This document shows, piece by piece, positions 1-5,552 of a DNA stretch of 7,518 bases (the first letter of the stretch is position 1; each line of letters opens with the position of its first letter). The notes under the pieces were generated by a model. That model was not told the DNA's origin. It saw only the letters and a list, made by a program, of their open reading frames with translations, and searched no databases. The position numbers and the translations under genes were made by a program. This DNA comes from an uncultured Planctomycetaceae bacterium (lineage in GTDB: Bacteria > Planctomycetota > Planctomycetia > Pirellulales > Pirellulaceae), in contig CALBTA010000440.1 of the NCBI GenBank assembly GCA_937967755.1, forward strand, positions 1-7,518. Direction: 5' to 3'.

Positions 1-219
1 CACGGCGTATTCGAGCGACCCATCGCCACCGCCCACTCGCCCGGCACCGACCATGTTCGATTGGCCCAGCAGAATGTAAACCTGCACCGGCTTGCTCATG
101 TCGGCCGGCTTGCCATCGGGGTCGGGCAATTCTTTCGGGACTTCGCCGAATACCGGGAGCGTGCATACCGCCACCGCTAGTGCGGCCGCCGGGAACATTG
201 AACGGAAGCGAAAGGTCAT
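1..219 (-). CDS. Sialate O-acetylesterase-like (SASA/DUF303, SGNH-fold) secreted carbohydrate esterase, N-terminal part
   Basis: Only the first 73 codons are present; the gene runs off the left edge. The ATG at 219 is preceded by a good ribosome binding site (GGAGAG, five bases upstream). Residues 1 to about 25 form a signal peptide, with basic residues and then a hydrophobic stretch ending in VFGE, so the protein is exported. At residues 46-61 the sequence reads VQVYILLGQSNMVGAG. GQSNM is the block I motif of sialate O-acetylesterase and acetylxylan-esterase-like SGNH hydrolases, and Ser54 would be the nucleophile. Family members remove acetyl groups from sialic acids or plant-type polysaccharides; the substrate here cannot be told. 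In planctomycetes such genes often sit near DUF1080 or sulfatase genes, and a DUF1080 gene lies just upstream. The catalytic Asp/His block is outside the window, so activity cannot be confirmed. Confidence 0.88.
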   Translation of the reverse strand, partial: MTFRFRSMFPAAALAVAVCTLPVFGEVPKELPDPDGKPADMSKPVQVYILLGQSNMVGAGRVGGGDGSLEYAV

Positions 220-314
220 GGAATCTCTCCAAGGGGTGGGCGATTGAACCGCTGGGCAAGCTCACCTGGCAAGGTAAGTCTTCGGCGCAATCAATTTAGG
301 GGTGGGAAACTTCC

Positions 315-323
315 ATTATGCCA
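315..323 (-). promoter_or_regulatory. Candidate extended -10 promoter for the esterase gene
   Basis: On the minus strand the sequence reads TGGCATAAT, a TGn extension plus a -10 box matching TATAAT at five of six bases. No good -35 box lies 16-18 bases upstream, which is tolerable for extended -10 promoters. Transcription would start near 308, about 90 nt before the esterase ATG at 219. This is pattern matching only. Confidence 0.35.
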
Positions 324-417
324 CAGTTCAACATTGTTTGCCGGACATTTTCCCTTGTTTCTGGGAAATGCTTGAGGGACTCTTCTCGGTGCCGCAATGG
401 CTCTTGGGCGAATGCAC

Positions 418-449
418 GGTGCGCGGGTGCGCGCAATCCCTACGCGCAC
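418..449. repeat. Tandem 8-mer GGTGCGCG x2 with an inverted third copy
   Basis: GGTGCGCG occurs twice back to back at 418-425 and 426-433. Its complement, CGCGCAC, follows at 443-449, so either direct copy can pair with it. The nearer pairing gives a 7-bp GC-only-plus-AT-end stem with a 9-nt loop. It lies about 80-110 bp beyond the DUF1080 stop codon, next to a second hairpin. Confidence 0.4.
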
Positions 450-453
450 AGCC

Positions 454-480
454 TGCGATCGCAAGCAATTGCGATCAGCA
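454..480 (-). terminator. Strong hairpin 3' of the DUF1080 gene, possible transcription end
   Basis: The arms GATCGCAA (457-464) and TTGCGATC (469-476) pair perfectly around a four-base loop. Three further pairs (454-456 with 478-480) extend the stem past one bulged base at 477. The structure starts about 45 nt beyond the DUF1080 stop on the minus strand. A run of five Ts lies before the hairpin in transcription order, not after it, so this is not a textbook intrinsic terminator. It may instead be an mRNA 3'-end stabiliser or an end point that works in both directions. Confidence 0.4.
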
Positions 481-525
481 TACGACGAAAAAGCCCCGCC
501 ACTTCCGCGCGACCGAACGACAACG

Positions 526-1329
526 TCAATCGGCTTTTGGGCCGCTTTGGTCAAGCACCCAAACGTTGCGGTAGCGCACGTCTTGGCCGTGTTCCTGCAG
601 TTTCAGCCCTTCCGCGCTAGGGCTGACTTTGACGCCGCCGTTGGCATGTTTGATCGCAACGTTGTCGTGAACTTTCAAGCCGTTCCACCAGACTGTGGCG
701 CGGGCCGGTTCAATTGGCTTGTCGCCATCCCACTTCGCAGCGGTGAACTTGAAGTGGAAGGCGTGCCACTGACCGTTCGGCCGCCAGGCATTCGTGTCGG
801 GCACGCGCTCCATGCAGAACGCGCCGATGCCGTGTGGGCCGATTTTCCAGTTGAACGGATCGGCGGCGTTCTTCCCCTTGGGCGATTCAATCTGAAGTTC
901 GTAACGGTTCTGCAAATACACTCCGCTGTTCGTGTACCCTTCCGCCGAGTCGTCGCCGCGGGCACCCATCATGATGAATTCGACGTGGCCTTCGAAGTCG
1001 GTGTATTTCTTCTTGGTTACCAAATCGTGGGTACCCCAACTCTTGCCGCCGTTGGTCATCAGAACTTTGCCGTCACCTTTGGGGTTGTCGACCAACGACC
1101 ACGTGATCGCCATGTCCGGCTTCGGCCACATTTCCCAGTTCTTCGCGACGGACTCTTCCGTCCCGTCAAACGGTACGTCCGCCCCTTCGGGAGCCGCGGC
1201 ACCTACATCTTTCGTCTTATCGTAACCCTCTCTTTCCTCCGGCTTCTTGTTCTCAGCCGCGGTGGAGACCACGCTAAAAGCCAGCAACCACAGGGCAGTC
1301 AAAATACACTTGAACTTTCGGGAATTCAC
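526..1329 (-). CDS. Secreted DUF1080 protein (3-keto-disaccharide hydrolase family, PF06439)
   Basis: This 267-residue protein starts at a GTG preceded by AAGGA nine bases upstream. Residues 1-25 are a signal peptide, with a likely cut after the Ala-Ala near 24-25. The rest is one concanavalin/jelly-roll-like DUF1080 domain. Recognisable family blocks are DFEGHVEFIM (111-120), NSGVYLQNRYELQI (135-148), GQWHAFHFKF (186-195), ATVWWNGLKVHDN (211-223) and GLKLQEHGQDVRYRNVWV (241-258), the typical C-terminal signature. Some family members hydrolyse 3-keto-disaccharides or act on glycans outside the cytoplasm; most planctomycete copies are uncharacterised. The charged spacer at residues 26-52 is probably a linker. 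The next gene downstream is the GQSNM esterase, which fits shared carbohydrate use, but the 306-bp gap suggests a separate transcript. The family call is firm; the substrate is unknown. Confidence 0.93.
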   Translation of the reverse strand: MNSRKFKCILTALWLLAFSVVSTAAENKKPEEREGYDKTKDVGAAAPEGADVPFDGTEESVAKNWEMWPKPDMAITWSLVDNPKGDGKVLMTNGGKSWGTHDLVTKKKYTDFEGHVEFIMMGARGDDSAEGYTNSGVYLQNRYELQIESPKGKNAADPFNWKIGPHGIGAFCMERVPDTNAWRPNGQWHAFHFKFTAAKWDGDKPIEPARATVWWNGLKVHDNVAIKHANGGVKVSPSAEGLKLQEHGQDVRYRNVWVLDQSGPKAD

Positions 1330-1385
1330 AGTGAGCGTTCCTTTCGGGCGAAATTGCTTCGTGGGCCATCGGTTTCATTGCCCGC

Positions 1386-1400
1386 CGCATCCAAGATGCG
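1386..1400 (-). other. Small hairpin between the miniprotein gene and the DUF1080 gene
   Basis: CGCATC (1386-1391) and GATGCG (1395-1400) form a 6-bp stem with a 3-nt loop, about 100 nt beyond the miniprotein stop. No T-run follows on the minus strand. A weak terminator or a leader hairpin for the DUF1080 transcript are both possible; chance cannot be excluded. Confidence 0.2.
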
Positions 1401-1500
1401 CCTGAAAGCGATCCCGGTGAGGCGCGGCGAGTTGCCATCACAACATCGCCAGTGTAATCGAGACACCAACACAATCCCACTCCCGATTCGCAGTCCACGG

Positions 1501-1653
1501 CTAAGGTTCGGACACCGGTATTTCTTTCGATTCTCCCAACATGGCGCTCCACCATGAAGGGCCAAGTAACCATTGTATCCCCCAGGCTGAGAGTTCAACC
1601 GACACGGACAGTACGATGAGAGCGACTGCCCATTGGGTGATGAGTTCGCGCAT
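1501..1653 (-). CDS. Predicted 50-residue single-pass membrane miniprotein
   Basis: I do not recognise this family. The ATG at 1653 is preceded by AGGGG seven bases upstream, one of the better ribosome binding sites in the window, and the stop is TAG at 1501-1503. The protein begins MRELITQWAVALIVLSVSVE and has a hydrophobic, Trp-rich stretch from about residue 5 to 37 (four Trp residues), then a short polar, mostly acidic tail ending KEIPVSEP. One long or two short membrane helices are possible. The frame stays open to 1740, but the extra N-terminal part is Cys/Arg-rich and lacks a ribosome binding site, so the short form is preferred. It stands alone: the gap is 216 bp to the upstream CHRD gene and 171 bp to the downstream DUF1080 gene. 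No function can be assigned. Confidence 0.55.
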   Translation of the reverse strand: MRELITQWAVALIVLSVSVELSAWGIQWLLGPSWWSAMLGESKEIPVSEP

Positions 1654-1777
1654 GGTCTTTCCCCTGTGACTCGTTCGGTGGATGGAAAGACCACACCGTA
1701 CCGGCATGCAGTTGCCCTGCGACGAACAAAATCTGTCCACCAGCGCAAATGATAAGATATGATGGATGCGCAGTTCC

Positions 1778-1790
1778 GCCCGTGACGGGC
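1778..1790 (-). other. Short GC hairpin after the PEP-CTERM operon
   Basis: GCCCG (1778-1782) and CGGGC (1786-1790) pair around TGA. The hairpin lies about 80 nt beyond the CHRD gene stop on the minus strand. No T-run follows. It is the only candidate transcript end I see for the PEP-CTERM pair, and it is weak. Confidence 0.2.
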
Positions 1791-1869
1791 AGGGAAAGAA
1801 TGCAGGTGCCGCGCACTTCAGCGATCAAGATATACCGCCGGCTCGTTGCCCGCGCTTACCCAGCTACTA

Positions 1870-2550
1870 CTACGTTGTGGCCGTCGAACGTCGGCTGAAT
1901 CGCCGACCGGCAACGAGCACAGCGACGATTGCAAAGGCGGCCACGGCCAATGTCCAAGTCGTAGGTTCTGGCACAATCGCTCCGCCGATAGCGCCACTGG
2001 GAAAGTCGTTGGTATGGACCATGACGAACAGTTCGCCCGCCTTGAGTTCGGTAATCACGTCCGAGATTTTCACGCTGGGACCGGGCGGGTTGAGGTTCTC
2101 GTCGCCATCGTCCCACAACCCGCTGACCATCCCGTTGGCGACGTCGAAAGTCATATTGGCGTCGTCTTGCCGGGGCAGCCCAAAGACGTTCAGCACGTGA
2201 CGCGTGCCTTGGGTGTCGCTTCCCGTATTGGGGCTGTTGTTGGCGAAGAATTTCAGGTCGTGAAAGTGAATCGCGGTGACATTGTCGCCTGAGGCGCCCG
2301 TCTGCACTCCGTCCAGATCGAGAAAGTTCAACGTAATGTCGTAAGAAAGCGTCGTCGCCGATGGGTTACCGACGAACTCGGTCAAGGTAAAGGTCGCAGT
2401 GCCGACTGCCGTTTCCGTAGACGCTTGCGAACCGCCGCTGATGACGTTTTCGCTGCGCAACTCGGCATGAAAGTTAGTGATCGTCATTGCGCCCGCAGGC
2501 ATCGCCATGAAACAAACCAGCGGCAGCAGCAACAGGTAACGCCACATCAT
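1870..2550 (-). CDS. CHRD-domain protein with PEP-CTERM sorting signal
   Basis: This is a 226-residue exported protein. Residues 1-21 are a signal peptide rich in Leu, Met and Ala. Residues about 28-192 match the CHRD domain, a beta-rich extracytoplasmic fold first described in chordin and widespread in bacterial surface proteins. Visible blocks are HAELRSENVISGG (28-40), GTATFTL (50-56), LSYDITLNFLDLDGV (68-82), VTAIHFHDLK (91-100) and ELFVMVHTNDFPSGAIGGAI (173-192). The C-terminus is a classic PEP-CTERM tail: VPEP at 193-196, a hydrophobic helix (about 198-214), then an Arg-rich end (GRRFSRR). Exosortase would cut there and pass the protein to the cell surface. The gene starts 7 bp after the preceding PEP-CTERM gene, and its ribosome binding site overlaps that gene's stop, so the two are cotranscribed and probably coupled in translation. 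Two adjacent ATGs (2550 and 2547) could each be the start. Confidence 0.93.
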   Translation of the reverse strand: MMWRYLLLLPLVCFMAMPAGAMTITNFHAELRSENVISGGSQASTETAVGTATFTLTEFVGNPSATTLSYDITLNFLDLDGVQTGASGDNVTAIHFHDLKFFANNSPNTGSDTQGTRHVLNVFGLPRQDDANMTFDVANGMVSGLWDDGDENLNPPGPSVKISDVITELKAGELFVMVHTNDFPSGAIGGAIVPEPTTWTLAVAAFAIVAVLVAGRRFSRRSTATT

Positions 2551-2554
2551 GAAG

Positions 2555-2559
2555 TCCTC
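2555..2559 (-). promoter_or_regulatory. Ribosome binding site overlapping the upstream stop codon
   Basis: GAGGA on the minus strand lies 4 bases before the CHRD gene ATG at 2550. It shares two bases with the TGA stop (2560-2558) of the preceding PEP-CTERM gene. This layout favours re-initiation by ribosomes that have just ended translation upstream, which would hold the two products at a fixed ratio. Confidence 0.65.
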
Positions 2560-3295
2560 ATCTCTGCGTAGATTGAATTTCCGTGATGCGCCATGCTCGG
2601 CTTCGCCACCAGGCGGCGACTAAGATCATCACCAGCCCTGCCAGCATAAGCCCTATCGCCGAGGGTTCGGGGACGACATGCGACATGAGCGCGGCCCTGC
2701 CAGCGCCGCCGTCGATGGTCGCCCCGGGATCGAACGTTTGCGTGATCAATAAAGGGTCACTCGGCTGTGTCCCTTCCATCGATAGCTGAACTGCTACCCC
2801 GTAAACGCCGGGGGCCGCCGTTTCTGGCAGTTCGAATTGACCGTCAACCTGCCAGAAACTTCCGCCCGGCCAACGGCCCCATGTCATTCCTGTTTGGGCA
2901 CCGCTGGTTGCAGTCACGTCGTACGTCGCTATCGGGCTGGCGTGAGGCCTGAACAGGTTGTCTTGAGTCGGTGCGTGGATCGTCAGCGTCGTGGGAGCCG
3001 CTGTAACCTCGCTGCCATCCCAGTACAGCAAGCTTTGAACCACGTCGAAGTGAATTTCGGAATTGAGCGGTACTTGCCCGCGAAGGTCGGCCGAGTGAAC
3101 GACGGAGATCCCTGGCACGGTGGCGGTGTACTGGAACGGAGGGAGACCGGGCAACGTGCCAGTATCGTATTCGAAAGGCACAATCAGTTGATTGGTCCCT
3201 TCTTCGACGAATAGCTTGATTGGAATGCCATGCGCGGCCGCGGTACTCGCCAAGCCTAGCAGGCACAACAAAAACGTGGTTGGGGAGTTGCGCAT
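2558..3295 (-). CDS. PEP-CTERM surface protein of unknown function
   Basis: The 245-residue product has a signal peptide (1-21, ending STAAA before HG), so its mature N-terminus would begin near HGIPIKLFVEE. The middle part is rich in Pro, Thr and Gly with beta-strand-like alternation, and I recognise no enzyme motif in it. A GRWPGGSFWQVDGQFELPE stretch (140-158) and a PGVYGVAVQL stretch (162-171) look like parts of a beta-sandwich. The C-terminus is a PEP-CTERM signal: VPEP at 208-211, a hydrophobic helix (about 213-229) and a basic end beginning RSRAWR, somewhat longer than usual because 15 residues follow the helix. Export, exosortase processing and surface display are inferred from that signal. 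The ATG at 3295 has no clear Shine-Dalgarno sequence. A good promoter lies about 40 nt upstream. It is the first gene of a two-gene operon with the CHRD protein. Confidence 0.9.
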   Translation of the reverse strand: MRNSPTTFLLCLLGLASTAAAHGIPIKLFVEEGTNQLIVPFEYDTGTLPGLPPFQYTATVPGISVVHSADLRGQVPLNSEIHFDVVQSLLYWDGSEVTAAPTTLTIHAPTQDNLFRPHASPIATYDVTATSGAQTGMTWGRWPGGSFWQVDGQFELPETAAPGVYGVAVQLSMEGTQPSDPLLITQTFDPGATIDGGAGRAALMSHVVPEPSAIGLMLAGLVMILVAAWWRSRAWRITEIQSTQR

Positions 3296-3340
3296 GGAAC
3301 CGCGAGGAAGGTCACTACTCTGTTCCGAATCTAGAAGGTC

Positions 3341-3368
3341 AATATAGCAGATCGATCAGATGCCTCAA
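3341..3368 (-). promoter_or_regulatory. Sigma70-like promoter of the PEP-CTERM operon
   Basis: On the minus strand, TTGAGG (-35, 3368-3363) and TATATT (-10, 3346-3341) are separated by 16 bases. The -10 is preceded by TGC, an extended -10 feature. Predicted transcription starts near 3334, giving a leader of about 40 nt before the ATG at 3295. This is the best match to a housekeeping promoter in the window. Confidence 0.5.
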
Positions 3369-3397
3369 CGATTTTGCTTCACCGCTGCGTTGCCGTC

Positions 3398-3419
3398 GAA
3401 CTACCCGAAAGGGTAGCTC
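3398..3419 (-). terminator. Hairpin 3' of the ABC permease gene
   Basis: CTACCC (3401-3406) and GGGTAG (3411-3416) pair around a 4-nt loop. On the minus-strand RNA the stem extends to 9 bp through one G-U pair and two further pairs. It starts 15 nt after the permease stop, the usual place for a terminator, and lies before the PEP-CTERM promoter. No U-run follows, so efficient intrinsic termination is uncertain. Confidence 0.45.
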
Positions 3420-3433
3420 TTTACGTTGCGGCC

Positions 3434-5008
3434 CTACGCCAAGTCGCGATCTTCAAACAGGGTCATCGCCAACAGCATGGCGACGGTGCTGTAGAGGATG
3501 CAATAGAGTAGCGACCAGCCGAGGTACTCGAACGGCACGTCAACGCCACCGGCGATGGCCGGCTTGATGTCGAAGTGTTCCAACACCGGCAGCACGGTTG
3601 CGAAGAGCCTGGCCACGAAGACGACTAGCTCGAGCGATCCGATCGACGACTTCACGATCATCGGCGTGAGGTGGCCGAGGGCGTAGATCGAAACGCAGAT
3701 GATGAAGTTTGCCAGCATCGGCAGCCGTGTGCTGATGGCGACGCTGATGGCGGCCAGCACCAACGTTTCGAAGAAGCCGAGCGCCAGGCCGGGGGCGGAT
3801 TGAACCATCTCCAGGTGGCATTGTTGCCAGTTGGGATCGGTGTTGGCGGTCTCGCGCGCATCGTACAGCGGCTTATAGGCCACCGCGATCAAGAACCACA
3901 GCCCCAGCAGTAGGAACATCACCACGGCGACCCAACTGATTCCTGCGAACTTGCCGAGGATGAACTGCCATCGGCTAACCGGCTTAGACAACACCGTCAG
4001 CGCGGTGCGGCCTTCGATTTCTTCGGAGATGGAATTACTGGCCGCCCACAGGCAAACGATGATCGACAAGACCATGATCAGCGTCAGTCCGGAATCCTTC
4101 ATCATCTTGATGTCTTCGCCGAACGTGTTGTACGGTAAGACGACGAACAAGGTCAAAAAGAAACAGCCCAGCACCATGCAGATCAAGAACAGCGGCTGCG
4201 CCATTTCGCTCTTGGCGGTGGCCAGCGCGATGGCGCTGATCTTTGGTTGTAGCGCCGATTGCACGCGCGGCGGCAATGCGTCCATGATGAAATCGGGCAG
4301 CTTGGCCTGCATCAGGAAATACGCCAGAAAGATTACAACCACCACCAGCGCTGTCGCCGGAATGGTGCGAACCTGGTAGTGGACCGGCGCGATGACCGCC
4401 GTCATTTGCAGCGTCGTCGGCTTCGTGCTTTTGTTCCAGACGTAGAACGAGTCCAGGTGTTCTTCCGGAAAGGGCGAACCTTTTTCCTCCTGGCGTTCCC
4501 ACTGCGCCGGCTCGCCGCCGAACACCTCGAAGCTGGGTTGCGTTTCGGTCAGCAACTTCGGGAACGCACTGACTTCGACGTTGTCCGGCGAACGAAATCG
4601 CAAGGCGACGATTTCTTTTGGATTGAGCGAAATCGGAACCGCCTGCGGTTCGAATTCCGAGACGTCCAACTCATCGACGTTCGGTGGGCCTGCGTCGATC
4701 TGAAACTGATAGGCGTACTCGCCCGATGCGGGCAGGTGGGCGAGCGAGGCGAACATCGCGTCCGGGTTACGAACGACGAACAGCGTGCCCAAAATGCCGA
4801 ACGCCGCCAGCAAAGCGGTGATGATGAAAATTGGAAACAGCGGCCCTTCGCGAACAATCGCCGGCACCCGCCGCCCCATCGGTAACAGCAGCAAAGGAAG
4901 CCACAACGCCCCCAAAATCAACAGCCCCAACAGAGCGCCAATGCCCAACAGCCAAACGGGTGTTAGCCAAGTGCTTAACCATTCCGGAGCGGTGAAAGCG
5001 AATATCAT
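3434..5008 (-). CDS. ABC-2 type transporter permease with a large extracytoplasmic insert
   Basis: The 524-residue integral membrane protein has about eight to ten predicted helices. Two N-terminal helices (about 15-43 and 56-79) are followed by a soluble stretch of about 140 residues (80-217), probably outside the cytoplasmic membrane. Then come helices near 218-234, 270-291, 307-323, 355-378, 405-424, 430-452, 459-475 and 494-516. The block SNSISEEIEGRTALTVLSKP (324-342), followed by SRWQFILGKF, is typical of ABC-2 permeases. These are usually the membrane half of an exporter and need a separate ATPase. No ATPase gene adjoins it: the upstream neighbour is an acylphosphatase 104 bp away, and a hairpin and a new promoter follow downstream. 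The ATPase must be encoded elsewhere. The ATG at 5008 has no clear ribosome binding site. The transported substrate is unknown. Confidence 0.88.
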   Translation of the reverse strand: MIFAFTAPEWLSTWLTPVWLLGIGALLGLLILGALWLPLLLLPMGRRVPAIVREGPLFPIFIITALLAAFGILGTLFVVRNPDAMFASLAHLPASGEYAYQFQIDAGPPNVDELDVSEFEPQAVPISLNPKEIVALRFRSPDNVEVSAFPKLLTETQPSFEVFGGEPAQWERQEEKGSPFPEEHLDSFYVWNKSTKPTTLQMTAVIAPVHYQVRTIPATALVVVVIFLAYFLMQAKLPDFIMDALPPRVQSALQPKISAIALATAKSEMAQPLFLICMVLGCFFLTLFVVLPYNTFGEDIKMMKDSGLTLIMVLSIIVCLWAASNSISEEIEGRTALTVLSKPVSRWQFILGKFAGISWVAVVMFLLLGLWFLIAVAYKPLYDARETANTDPNWQQCHLEMVQSAPGLALGFFETLVLAAISVAISTRLPMLANFIICVSIYALGHLTPMIVKSSIGSLELVVFVARLFATVLPVLEHFDIKPAIAGGVDVPFEYLGWSLLYCILYSTVAMLLAMTLFEDRDLA

Positions 5009-5112
5009 TGAGATGAGCGGGATTGAGAGCGCAGACTGGGTCGCAAAGTTTTACTACGGGTGAACGCTAGCGAATGTTCGGCGTGCGGTTGGTCTGACAA
5101 ATTAAAGGGGGT

Positions 5113-5385
5113 CTACACGATGCAGAACTTCGTAAAGTTCCCGGTCGGCTCAGGTTCGCTCAGTTCCTCATCGTGAATGTAGCCGGCCATCGACTCGCGG
5201 ATTTCTTCGGTCAACGCTCGCACCTCGCGGGCTTCGCCTTCGGCCAGCAGCTCGACGCGGCCATCGGGCAGATTCCGCACGTAACCCGCAACGTCATACG
5301 CTTTGGAACACCGCAAAGCGTTGTACCGAAAGCCAACGCCCTGAACGTTCCCGCGGTAGTAGATGTGCTGGGCTATCGTTGCCAT
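5113..5385 (-). CDS. acyP: Acylphosphatase
   Basis: This 90-residue protein is a complete acylphosphatase, matching the family's usual length of about 90-100. It hydrolyses carboxyl-phosphate bonds, as in acetyl phosphate or carbamoyl phosphate, in the cytoplasm. The phosphate-binding signature GNVQGVGFR is at 12-20, with the catalytic Arg20. GYVRNLPDGRVEL (34-46) carries the catalytic Asn38. Both positions match Arg23 and Asn41 of the muscle enzyme. The C-terminal part (67-90) is less conserved and contains an acidic ELSEPEP stretch, while the family more often ends in a strand with a Tyr; this is mild divergence. The ATG at 5385 has no strong ribosome binding site, and a large palindromic hairpin ends 13 nt upstream of it. 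It may be cotranscribed with the permease gene 104 bp downstream, since I find no terminator between them. Confidence 0.95.
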   Translation of the reverse strand: MATIAQHIYYRGNVQGVGFRYNALRCSKAYDVAGYVRNLPDGRVELLAEGEAREVRALTEEIRESMAGYIHDEELSEPEPTGNFTKFCIV

Positions 5386-5397
5386 CTGACATTTCTA

Positions 5398-5448
5398 TGT
5401 AAAACGGGCACTCCTGCCCGTTCTGGGGAAACGAGTGCCCGGCCTACA
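5398..5448. repeat. 51-bp palindromic element in the acylphosphatase leader
   Basis: TGTA (5398-5401) plus CGGGCACTC (5405-5413) are mirrored by GAGTGCCCG (5433-5441) plus TACA (5445-5448), with matching 3-nt internal gaps. A second, competing hairpin lies inside: AACGGGCA (5403-5410) with TGCCCGTT (5415-5422) around CTCC. The two folds share one arm and exclude each other. The architecture resembles dispersed REP- or MITE-like palindromes. Its position 13 nt from the acylphosphatase ATG would place it in that gene's 5' leader. Confidence 0.6.
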
Positions 5449-5449
5449 G

Positions 5450-5478
5450 GATTCGCCCATTATGCGCGCCGGCGAATC
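5450..5478. promoter_or_regulatory. 8-bp inverted repeat bracketing the acylphosphatase -10 box
   Basis: GATTCGCC (5450-5457) and GGCGAATC (5471-5478) are perfect inverted copies with centres 21 bp apart, two helical turns, as expected for a dimeric repressor site. The candidate minus-strand -10 box (5464-5459) lies between the arms. A bound protein would block polymerase. No regulator is known for it, and the operator role is inferred. Confidence 0.4.
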
Positions 5479-5486
5479 GGCGGCAA
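5459..5486 (-). promoter_or_regulatory. Candidate sigma70-like promoter of the acylphosphatase gene
   Basis: On the minus strand, TTGCCG (-35, 5486-5481) and CATAAT (-10, 5464-5459) are separated by 16 bases. They match consensus at four and five of six positions. Transcription would start near 5452, giving a leader of about 67 nt that contains the whole 51-bp palindrome. Confidence 0.45.
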
Positions 5487-5500
5487 GCGGCGGGTTCGCA

Positions 5501-5530
5501 TTGACCGCCGGCGAGCCTAGCCGATAGCAT
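5501..5530 (+). promoter_or_regulatory. Candidate promoter of the haem-motif protein gene
   Basis: TTGACC (5501-5506) and TAGCAT (5525-5530) are 18 bases apart. The -35 box matches consensus at five of six positions and the -10 at four. It is back to back with the acylphosphatase promoter, with the two -35 boxes 14 bp apart. The leader before the ATG at 5553 would be only about 15 nt, with no Shine-Dalgarno sequence. Confidence 0.35.
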
Positions 5531-5552
5531 CCGCACCCTTCCAACCGAACCC

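Larger units (their letters stand above)
220..525. other. Intergenic region between DUF1080 gene and esterase
   Basis: This 306-bp stretch has no convincing gene. The short open frames crossing it on both strands lack ribosome binding sites, recognisable domains and sensible protein composition. The right part (418-480) carries a short tandem repeat and two hairpins just after the DUF1080 stop. The left part carries a candidate extended -10 promoter for the esterase at about 315-323. The esterase leader would then be about 90 nt long. Confidence 0.6.

Noticed and set aside
455..462. GCGATCGC octamer resembling the cyanobacterial HIP1 repeat.
   Set aside because: It occurs once, as part of the hairpin at 454-480. 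Nothing else in the window suggests a cyanobacterium.
397..1557. A 386-codon open frame on the plus strand, longer than the DUF1080 gene it overlaps.
   Set aside because: It is antisense to the well-supported DUF1080 gene. The translation is Arg-, Val- and Phe-rich with no domain, no ribosome binding site and no signal peptide. It is open because of the opposite strand's codon usage.
1654..1740. N-terminal extension of the miniprotein to an ATG at 1740.
   Set aside because: The added 29 residues are Cys-, Arg- and His-rich and would put a poor start before a good hydrophobic segment. The ATG at 1653 has its own strong ribosome binding site.
1766..2292. Overlapping plus-strand open frames of about 145 codons.
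   Set aside because: They run antisense to the CHRD PEP-CTERM gene, lack ribosome binding sites and show no recognisable protein features.
4259..4885. A 208-codon plus-strand open frame inside the permease gene.
   Set aside because: The translation is very Arg-rich and without motifs. It lies wholly antisense to the permease, whose helices and EEIEGR block are clear.
5009..5112. Possible separate promoter or terminator between the acylphosphatase and permease genes.
   Set aside because: A TTGTCA on the minus strand has no fitting -10 box at 16-18 bases. The CGCTAGCG palindrome is too short and is not followed by a T-run.
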